Program-made: the position numbers and the translations under genes
Assembly: GCA_033297205.1 (NCBI GenBank)
Contig: MU859099.1
Coordinates: 1 to 64,000, forward strand
Source of the DNA: Pseudoneurospora amorphoporcata
Lineage: Eukaryota; Ascomycota; Sordariomycetes; Sordariales; Sordariaceae
DNA: 64,000 nt
Reading direction: 5' to 3'
Part shown: in pieces, positions 54,961 to 64,000 of the stretch
Numbering within the stretch: the stretch's first letter is position 1
Layout of the letters: each line of letters opens with the position of its first letter
Notes under the pieces: model-generated
Database searches by the model: none
Told to the model about the DNA's origin: nothing
The model's input: the letters and a program-made list of their open reading frames with translations, nothing else

Positions 54961-57900
54961 AGAAGGCGCTAGCACCCCCTTGATCTTGTTGGAAAAAAAG
55001 AATGCCCCGCCCGGAGCCGAGTTTAAGCCCCACTGCTCTGCTTTCGCTCCTGCATGGTCCCAAACCAAATGACGCCATGACCAAGTGGAAAGCACTTTCC
55101 TTGGCTAACAGCTATTTTCCCCCCCGCGATAAGGTAAGGTACCTGAAACGAGCGTTGAGCCGCGCAGATCGGTGCTTTGCTGAGCCTGCCAATCGGGACA
55201 TCAGTTACCAATTGTTAGCGTGTTAGTGAACATGACTGCATCCGACACATTTCCCTTCTCAACTTGTACTACGAACCTTCCTTCTCGAACATCCTATGCC
55301 TCCATCAACACCTCCACATCCGATGCCGACGGTGACGACAACAATAGCAACGAACAAGACAGCAGCACACAACGACATACCTGGGCCTGGGACCGAAGAG
55401 CGGTGTCGTCCTGGTAACACATACTACTCGTCGTGTCACCAAAGGACAGAAAGGCATGAGGATGACGCGTACAGCGGCATCCTGACACTGGTTGACACTG
55501 GCTAAAGGCCTGGCTGGACCTGTAATCTGGGTACCTACATACCTCTACTTTGCCCATCATGCCTCATGCAGTATCACGTCAACAATCTGCAGACAAAAGT
55601 GGCCGATGATCAAGAAACCTGCTCTTTCGCCATCACAGGCAAAGCAGGCAAGCAAGCAAGCAAGCAAGCTCAGCCGTCGAAATTACCTAGGCTTTGCGAA
55701 TGAATATTCGCCCACATCATCTCCAGCCTCCAGGCACATGGAAACAGAAACAAAAAATGACACCGTCTGCTTGTCTTTTTGTCTGGGGCTGAAGCAACGC
55801 TGTGCCGTAACACATGCCCTCAACAAGCTTCAAGTTGTCTCAGGAGGGAGAGAGGGAGGGAGGGAGGGAGGGAGGGAGGGAGGAAAGGCACCCAAAGGCA
55901 ACGAGGGAGGGTAACACGAATGGAACTCGGAGAGAAACCGGCGAGATGGAACGGGGTCGGAATCCCGATCGTACCCCTTCCTTCTTCACGCTAAACAACA
56001 AGGCAGGCAGGCATTTCAGTCAGGTACGCCGCTCGCTCGCTCATCTGTCCTTGCATCACTCATTCCGCCATTCGTAGGTAGGTTGCTCAGTACATACTGT
56101 AGGTACATGCACACGACACGACACGGGAGGGGTGGATAACGTGGACGGATGCAATGTCGCCATGTCGTCGCCCAGGCTGGTTCGGTCAGGCACCCGAACT
56201 CCGAATAAGGGAACCTTGACACGAGACACACAAACAAGGCACAAGGTACACCAAACCACGACAAACCCAAGGAAGCTGGGAGTTACAGAGACACCGGGCA
56301 AGGCGGAGGAGGGATGGACCTATGTATGTGATGTGGTTGGTAAAAGGTTTGGTATAACAGTGGACCGTGCACCGTGCCGCACCGCACCGCACCGCACTTG
56401 CCACAACACACGGGCGCCATTCACCGCTAACTCTCTTCTGCTCCCCCTTCACCCCGAATTTCATTGCTTGGTAGGTATACGGTATACAGCCTGTTCCTAG
56501 ACGGATGGGTCCCTTTGCTTAGGTACTGCTGCCAGTGGTCCTGACTCGGAGCAATGGAAGCTCTGGATTTTGTACAATAGTAATATGGTGATGAGTTGCA
56601 CTCTCTCACTCTCACGAGAAACAGGCCAGTTTAATGTTCCCATGACCATCATGGCAATATCTTGGCGAGATATTCCAACCCGTCAGCCCCGTTGGCACCG
56701 AGGTAAGGTACCTACCGAGATATCCGGATGGACCGCGCCCATGGGGATCCTCGCATCGTACCTGGAATGGAACAAGGCAACTGAACTTTGCCACTTGCAG
56801 AGCCTCATCAAGTCAGAAGCTACCTAATAAGGTAGAAGTTATCCTTTGGATGGGTAAACCCCGGTTCAAATAAACATGCAACGCGCTGTTCATCAAAACA
56901 GGCTGCCCCTTGGGCCTGGGCCTGGGGGGTTAAAAGACGCGGCTGTACGGTACCCAACTAACCAAGTGTGCATGTTCCTGTATGTATGTAAACCGGCCAC
57001 TATTCTAATACATAATGCATGATACTACCGTACCTAGGAACAGGAACGGAAAAGAGGTCTTGTGACCCTGGCATGTCCTGGCTGGCTGTGTGTGCCTGGC
57101 CGGCCAACATGGATTTCATGTTGGATGTCAGGAGAACTGGTACATTTACTGACTTACAGTTACAGGCAATGGAGTGCGTTGCGTTCCTGCCCCAGTGGCT
57201 CTTGTGTTGATGTTGGAAACTGACAACCTACCTATCGCCACAAACGGCTTTTTTGGTCGGATTCAGTTGTGGATAAAACCTAGTACAACTATACCTATGT
57301 TGCCGTTGTCAGGCTGTTTAGCGGTACTTAAGGTAGCATGCGCAGATTCCGCACTAACAAGAAGCTTCATCAGTCCACGGCACTGTGGTAATGGGTCTTC
57401 CCGCCGCCGATTGGGGTGTCGATCAGTGAGTATCGACATCATCTGGATCGTATTCTAATTTTGTTTTATTTGTCCATCTGTGAGGATTCGAGATTGGAAT
57501 CAAGGGGGCTTGATATACTGTGGCCCTACTACAAGAATACAGCCCTGGGTTAGGCCACAACAGGGGCATTATTTTGGACGCGCGCGCGCCTTGGATGACA
57601 CTAACAATTACGAGAGGGCGGGCACAGGGACAGGAACAGGTTAGTACGGTAGGTCGGTAGAGTAGGTTAACATGGAGACACAGGCACCCGACCACCGGAA
57701 ACTCAAAAAACCAACCCGTCACAAACCTGGACTCAAAACCTTCCATTCTTTTTCCCTCGAGAACCGAACAAAGAAACCGGGGTTCAAGATATCCGCTTCG
57801 GGCGGCCCCATCATCCGGACGGGAGAAAATCGTAGATGCACTGGGACCTGGACCTATAGAGGGCACGGATGGAAAGCCCAGAACAAAGACAAACAAGGGC

Positions 57901-58980
57901 GGCAATGTGAAGCCGGGAGCGGGGGGATTTTGCTCTTTTTAGACTTTTTGCTCAGCTGTCAAAGAAAACGAGGGTTTGAGGAAGGGAGGGAGGGGTTGGA
58001 ATGCTTAGAGTGTTTCATGGTGAAATGGAAAGGATGCGATCCACCACAGGCGAAGGAGTGTGTGGTGGGGTGCTCAGCGGGCTGTGTCTGTTTATGAAGG
58101 TGAGGGTCGTCGGCGATACGGATGCGATGATTTTGGGTCTCTTGGTGTTGACAATGGAAAGTTGCACGCGACTTTTTGAAAATCGCTACCAGCCCCGGAC
58201 TCCTTCCTACCTGCTCTCAGGATATCATGAAATAGGATAGTACCTTTTACATAAACCCAGCCAGAAAGATGTCCAAGGAAGAAAGAAAGCTGTGAAAAGG
58301 TTGACAGGGTGGTGTATCATATTAATATTTTATACGGGCGCTGACAGGCTAACAGGCTTCAGGTAGGCAAGGGAGGGTGCCAGGGTACTCTTTCGGTACA
58401 CGCTAGACTACCTACCTAAAAGCGCTAACAGGAAGGGGCAGCCAGGGCACCTCAGCCTGATCCCATCCCATTCCGAGATCCCATCGATATTGTCCGATCG
58501 GGAACCCATCCATTCGTTGCATTGGTGGCATCCAGCCCGACTGACCGGCGTGCATAGGTAGGTAGGTAGGTAGCTGTCTGTTAATCTGTTTGGTTGGCTG
58601 GTTCATTCTTTCATTCAGCCCCCCTTGATCGAGCAGTTCGCCAGCACCTGAAGCATCAGCCATTTAAATGTACAGCATTCAACACCAAGAAAAAGAGGCG
58701 ACTGGGAGGCTCCTCACAATCACGAACAACCAAGCAATCATCTGGCATGCCCTACGCAGTAACCCGGTGGGGCGATTGAGACCCTCTAAAGTCTGACCCA
58801 GACAGATAACGATAGGACGGACATGACCCCAGGAACCAACCAGGACCACCCACCATAGGCGGCAGCGGCAGGACAGGAACGGAAAAAGTTAGGCCAGGAC
58901 CATACAAGGTACCTACATTGCCACTTCCCCTGTCTCCTGCACCACGTATCCATTTCAAGGAACCCGCTTCGTCACAGCTT
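54961..58980. other. Gene-poor region, right part
   Basis: No supported gene. It contains a (GGGA)n array (55843-55883), short (AAGC)n near 55647-55670, (TAGG)n near 58557-58572 and scattered GGTACCTA motifs. Some frames exceed 100 codons but read as low-complexity or repeat translations. Confidence 0.5.
55843..55883 (+). repeat. (GGGA)n array
   Basis: About nine head-to-tail GGGA units on the plus strand, capable of G-quadruplex formation. Confidence 0.9.
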
Positions 58981-59859
58981 CACAGGTCTTTTTTTTTTTT
59001 TTATATATTGTTTTCTTTGGTTGGGAGGGGTACACACATATTCTGGCAAATCCGTTGGCTTTGATGCTCCTGCTACTCCTGCTACTCGTCGGGACCTGCT
59101 TTTGCCCTTTTTTTTTTTTTTTTTTTATCTTACAGCTTTTGGCGTACATATGCGTATGCGTATGCGTACGTACTGCACTGCAGCAGCATTGTAAGGTATG
59201 TAATGGTGTTGGCCACTCTTGTCTACGTGGGTACCTGAAAAAGAGCAACAAAAAAAGAGAAAATTCCCCACTTGGGCCCCGGACGACATACGACATATCG
59301 ACGACTCGATTTCTCTCCACTTGCGCATACGCTACATATCCACACCTTTTTCCCGCCCCGCCCTTGGATTAAACACACAATCCCGGCAATTCACCAACCA
59401 GCATTCGTTAGCAAGATCCTGTCAGCAGCAAATCATCACTACCATCACCATCATATCGCCCATTGATGAACGCAGGCACCACCGAGTCCACTCACGGCAT
59501 CGACAACAAGACTCAACTCAACTTGAGGCCAAGGGGAATTTGACCGCATGCAAAAGGATCGGCATTGCGCCCCTTTCTGCTCCCGCTCTGCCTCCGACCT
59601 CTTCCATTTCCATTTCCATGCTAGCCCCAGCGGTATCAGTCACTCACTCACTTTCTCAAACAAACGCTGTTGTTCCTCCCCGCACTTGACCCCTGCCGCT
59701 TGACCTCAGCCTCATCACTTCCATCTTGCTGTTAGGCTTCGACCAGCCAGTTCCTGCTTCTGTCATCTCTCTTTGTTCTTTTCCCCCCAATTCCCCTCCC
59801 CAGTCGCCGCCTCTCGTCCCGAGTGCGCTTTTTCTTGCATCCCGTCTCGTCTTCGGGCC

Positions 59860-59899
<40 letters not shown>

Positions 59900-59915
59900 C
59901 CAACCATCCACTATT
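58981..59915 (+). promoter_or_regulatory. Promoter and long leader of the C2H2 gene with (CAA)n
   Basis: It contains T tracts (58987-59005, 59110-59127), then from 59380 a C/A/T-rich leader-like stretch. A run of about 13 CAA triplets lies at about 59860-59898, just before ATG 59916. The CAA run is in frame with the gene, but no ATG lies upstream in that frame, so it is most likely untranslated. Confidence 0.5.
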
Positions 59916-62077
59916 ATGGCTGCAACATTTCGTCCCGTCAACACGCCTCTGTCGCCCTCGGCTGACTCGCCAATGATGATGATGGACTCGACGACAACAA
60001 AAACGTCACCAACCACACCCAGACCCAGCACTGCCCCGAGTCAGTCGTCGTCATCCCAACGTTTGGACGACAACAACAACAGCAACAACAACCCCGCGAC
60101 GACGACACCCACCCGCACACCCAACTTTGGCGCTGGCGCATTGGCCTCGCAACAGCCGCTTCCCACCTCGCCCTTTCCCGACTCGGTTCAGCTCCCCGAC
60201 ATGACGGACGGTAGCAGCAGCATGCCCAGGCGAGAGAATTCGCAGCACTCACGCAAGTCCAAGGACTCGGACGAGATGGATATGGATGACTCGGATGGCG
60301 AAGACGGCCACGCATCGGACGATGAGGAGATCAACGCGGATGGCACAAAGTCCAAGAAGAAGAAGTCGCAGAGGTTTTATTGCACAGACTACCCGCCATG
60401 TAACCTCAGTTTCACGAGAAGTGAACACCTGGCACGACACATCAGGTACGCTACACCCACCCACAGTCTTGACGGCACACAACAAGATAAACGTCGCTAA
60501 CCCAAGCCATCACTTGCAGGAAACACACTGGCGAGCGGCCGTTCCAGTGCCACTGCGGTCGCCGCTTCTCTCGTCTCGACAACCTCAGGCAGCATGCCCA
60601 AACCGTGCACGTCAACGAGGAGATTCCAGGCGATTCGCTCGCCGCGACCGGCACAAGATTTCAGAGGCAGATCAGGACAGACAGGGTGCGCCAAGCCGGT
60701 GGCAGGGCCAGGGCGGCTACCGCGGGTAGCGTCATGCCTGTCGTGCGTGGTCATTCCAAGTCCATGTCCACGTCAAGCATTCCCAACATCAGCCAGCTAG
60801 GTGCTCCCTATGGTGCCAGCGATGCCCGCCGCCGCCCGCCGCCATTGGTCATGGCCGCCGACCCGCGCACGAGGGTGTCGATGGAATACCATGGCCCCGA
60901 TGGTGCCTATCATCGGGGTGCTTCACCGAGCGACTTTGGCACTCCCACCTCTGCCACCTTCTCGACCGGGCAGAACAGCCCCCGATGGGGGCCCGGCATG
61001 GCATCGCCAAACTCTTCACACTCGCGCTCGCACAGTATGTATGCCGCCGGCGCTAGGACACCTGGCCGTCGTCTGAGCGTGCCCTCGGGCGGCAACCCGT
61101 TTCAGTCACCGCACGGCACCAACGTTCGGGGTCCTCTCTTTGGCCCTCCCGCTATCAACACGTCCAACAACGGTGCTTTTTCGCCAGGTCAGGGCACACT
61201 GCTCGCATCGCCCACAGTGTCCAACGCCAGCGGCTGGTCGAGGCGCGATTCTCTGTCGAGCGTGGCCGATGATGCCTGGCGTCGGCGAACTTGGCATCCC
61301 GAGAGTCGTGAATTCAACAACGGCATCAGCCGGTTGCGCGAAGTTATCACGCCTTCGCAGTTCGCTAATGCCCCTCCCCCCATTGCTAGCCCAGCCAACC
61401 AATCTCCACAGCCCTTCCGCTTACCTGGTATCGAGTCCTTTGACGAACCCCATAGGCCGCTGTCGCCTCCTCGTCGTTTGCCGTCTCCCATGATGGTCGA
61501 TGCTCCCCGCCCTGCTCAGCATCAACCCCCTTACCCGAACGAGATGGGCTTCAACCGCCCCCGCGAACTGTCGGCCCAATGGGATACGAGCCTTCACCGC
61601 GGCTTGACGGGCCTCAATATCAACAACACACAGACTCCGCCCCGCGATGGGGCTTCAGCATGGGCAAACGAGGTCCATCATGCCGTCATGTCGCAGGCAG
61701 ATCGGGTCCGGGCCCCCCAGGGTGGTCCAGTTCAGCAGATTGTGCGGTTCGATACCGAAGTGCAGACCGTCCCTGCCCCACTGTCCCACCAGCAGCAACA
61801 TCAGCAGCCGAGTGGACCACCGCCACCACCGTACGGAAGGGGTCACCACCATACCATGTCCGCTCCGTCGATTCCTTCGCAGAGAGATTCCAAGAGACAC
61901 GGGTGGTACCACGGGCCGAATGGACCGGCCGGAGAGACGATTCACGAGGGACGGGCGCACGTGGACAGGATCACGCATCCGAGTTTGGCGGCGTTTCAGG
62001 GGTTCCCTGCTAGAGAGCGGGAACAACCATCCCAGCAACAGCAAGGGCCGCCTCCACAGCACCATCATCAGGGGTAT

Positions 62078-62109
<32 letters not shown>

Positions 62110-62356
62110 TCAGCACCAAGGGCCGTCGGTAGGACACCAGCAACAGCAAGGAGTGCCACCAACGATGGAGAGGATTCTGGAGAGACCGCATCCACAGGCG
62201 CACGGTCATGGCCACCAGGTGCATGCTCATCCGCACCAGCATCAACATCAGCACGGCCCTCCAGCTGGCGGGGACACGGCATCGCTTCGGAGGCTGGAGG
62301 CGTTGGTGGCTGTGGCTGTGGGTTCGAGTGAGGGGACTACGGCTGCTGCTTATTAG
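59916..62356 (+). CDS. Two-finger C2H2 zinc-finger transcription factor (RsrA/Usv1-like group)
   Basis: Nuclear regulator with exons 59916-60445 and 60520-62356, 788 aa. Residues 1-110 are Ser/Thr/Pro/Asn-rich, then come an acidic stretch ([20 protein letters not shown]) and a basic KSKKKKSQR. The fingers lie at about 153-205: [20 protein letters not shown], with the intron after HIR, then [20 protein letters not shown]. The [17 protein letters not shown] segment after the second finger is strongly conserved among fungi. The remaining 580 residues are disordered, with PPPPPYGRG (a PY-like motif) and long Gln/His runs ([16 protein letters not shown]) near the end. Target genes are unknown; the RsrA/Usv1 link is from finger similarity as I remember it. 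Confidence 0.82.
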
Positions 62357-63294
62357 GGTGGGCGGCAGGGGCAGTCACGGGTGCGTAATGATACACTGGC
62401 ACCAATTCGGGAAATTGCACCAATCGCACCACTGAGCATTCCAGGAATTCGGACAATCTTCACCCAGGAACGAGAAGAGCAGGAAAATACTAGTCAGCAG
62501 GGAAGGATAGAAAGAAGCGGAGCGGGGATTTCTCACCCGTCAGAGGCGCTGAGACTGTCACTTTTAGCCAGTCGTACTTCTTCTGCTGCTGCTGAACGGG
62601 CAGGGCAGAGTCGGCAGAGTCAGCAGGGTGAGCAGGTTGAAGGTACTGCTCGGAAGATGAAAGGCGGGATGATGCACGGTAAAAGCCGGAGAAGGAGTCG
62701 AGAAGCTACGTCGACGTCCGACGAGTGATGGGGTCGAAGAAGGGTGGCTGTAAGGACGAAGCAGGAAGGGGTTCATGAACAACATTGATGACTTCTTTCT
62801 TCTGGTATGGTATGACTTTTGGATGGATGTATGGATGGATCATGGGACATGACGACGAAACTCACATTTCACAACATTCGCAACACGGAGCGTGCACACG
62901 GGATATGTCCTCTCTTTTTGTTTTCTTTGCTTTCAGTTTCTTTCCTATCTGTCATTTCCAGATTCCGGTTCGGCTTTTTGTTTTTTGTCTGTTTTTTTCC
63001 CTTTTTTTCTTTTTTCTTTGTTTTTTTTTCGGTTTCGGTTCTCTGTGGTTTTGGCTTGGCTTGGTTACATGATGGCGTTTTTTTGGATGGCAAGGAGACT
63101 CTATAAGGGCAATCAATGGATAAGCAAGGAAGGGTCACGTCACGTCACGGAAGGGTCTATTCTATTCTAGCAAGGAAGGGTGGGTTCATTGAAGCACGGG
63201 CGGGAAGAGAGTTAGCTTAGCATAGGTATTGTTTGAGGGTTCAAGTTCTTTTTGCGCCATTGGTTTGTGTTGTGTTGTGTTGTGTGAGGAGACT

Positions 63295-63370
63295 GGGAGG
63301 GAGGCAGGGAGGGCGGCAGGCAGGGCGGCAGGCAGGGAGGGCGGCAGGCAGGGCGGCAGGCAGGGCGGCA
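63295..63370 (+). repeat. G-rich GGCAGGCAGGGCGGCAGG-type tandem repeat
   Basis: An interwoven array of GGCAGGCAGGG and GGGCGGCAGG units over about 75 bases, with more than ten GG/GGG runs on the plus strand. Potential G-quadruplex. Confidence 0.9.
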
Positions 63371-63508
63371 TTTTGATGACTTTATGTCTTTTTACGTTTT
63401 ACTAAGGTAGTCTGTTTTTTTGTTACCTAAGGAGTATGATGAACACTTGGTTGAATTCGAGAGAGAGCATTCATTTGCAACAATATGATACCATTTTTTG
63501 AAAATATG

Positions 63509-63550
<42 letters not shown>
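63509..63550. repeat. Poly(A) tract, about 42 bases
   Basis: Uninterrupted A run, followed by GAAAAAGAAAAAAA. No retroelement end or target duplication is visible beside it. Confidence 0.9.
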
Positions 63551-63552
<2 letters not shown>

Positions 63553-63794
63553 AAAAGAAAAAAATCGCGATTTTAAGACGCATGTTTGGTTGGTTGGTTG
63601 CGAATTTACTGATTGATGAGTGAGTGATGCTGGAGATAAGGTAAAATTTGGGTGGGTGCACACGAATAGATGGATGGATGGGAACACGCCGGTATTTATA
63701 GGTGATAAAAGGACGAAAGCCCTAGCTACCTAGCTACGAGAGAGATATCTTACTTGGCTATCTTACTTGGCCTTTGTTATTATCAGGTAGTTCT

Positions 63795-63826
<32 letters not shown>
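63795..63826. repeat. (CT)n microsatellite
   Basis: About 16 CT units, interrupted by nothing, in non-coding DNA. Confidence 0.9.
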
Positions 63827-63830
<4 letters not shown>

Positions 63831-64000
63831 TGCAGCATTTTCTCGTCTGACACCGTATTCTCCATCTTCAGTTTCGGGACGAGATGTACGGTATATCAAT
63901 ACGAACTCCAATCAGGCAATGAAAATGATAACCGGAGAGCTGGAGATATTTGGGGAAAGATGATGCGGCGGGGATGGTGGTTGGTGGTGGTGATGGTTAA

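Larger units (their letters stand above)
62357..64000. other. 3' flank of the C2H2 gene, repeat-rich, no gene
   Basis: No gene supported. A frame at 62381-62728 has no family and overlaps the probable 3' UTR. The rest is pyrimidine-rich, G-rich or homopolymeric. Confidence 0.5.

Noticed and set aside
59823..59915. Poly-Gln N-terminal extension of the C2H2 protein
   Set aside because: The frame is open over the CAA run, but the only upstream start is GTG. The first ATG is 59916.

Overview
The window looks like nuclear DNA of a filamentous ascomycete, most likely a Sordariales fungus of the Neurospora/Sordaria kind. Genes are split by short GT-AG introns (about 55-110 nt) with CTAAC/CTGAC-like branch points, coding DNA is GC-rich with C-ending codons, and intergenic DNA is full of TAGGTA/GTACCT motifs, simple repeats and long A/T homopolymers. 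The gene content (deuterolysin, Zn2Cys6 factor, RTA1-type protein, DUF2434-type protein, Bsd2-like adaptor) is typical of such fungi. All products are assigned by eye from protein motifs; no search was run.

0-9.3 kb is an accessory-looking block. It holds four minus-strand paralogs of one intracellular family, which I read as DUF7587-like with an ADP-ribosyltransferase-like motif pattern. They are mixed with repeat debris: two inverted copies of the same gene tail (1-95 and 3480-3577), a small element with terminal inverted repeats (2537-2909), and minisatellites. The first paralog has an open frame continuing 126 codons past its TGA.

10-24 kb is a housekeeping stretch: mitochondrial citrate carrier (+), CBP6/UQCC2-type complex III assembly factor (-), Bsd2/NDFIP-like ubiquitin-ligase adaptor (+), protein-L-isoaspartate methyltransferase (+), a 4.2-kb stretch without a clear gene, and a POT peptide transporter (+).

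24.3-29.3 kb is an unusual run of at least six tiny Ser/Gly/Thr-rich genes or exons on both strands, one frameshifted. I see no family assignment for them; this is the best candidate for something undescribed.

29.8-50.4 kb carries a mitochondrial FAD oxidoreductase-Rieske fusion (-), an unassigned 178-aa protein (-), a decayed coding remnant, an M35 deuterolysin protease with a GC-AG intron (+), a divergent pair of RTA1-like membrane protein (-) and UPC2-like Zn2Cys6 regulator (+), a DUF2434-like membrane protein (-) divergent from COG5 (+), and a 918-aa BTB protein with a histone-H1-like and AT-hook N-terminal half (+).

50.4-59.9 kb is a 9.5-kb gene-poor region rich in homopolymers and simple repeats. 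It ends in the (CAA)n leader of a C2H2 zinc-finger regulator (59.9-62.4 kb, +). The last 1.6 kb is non-coding and repeat-rich.
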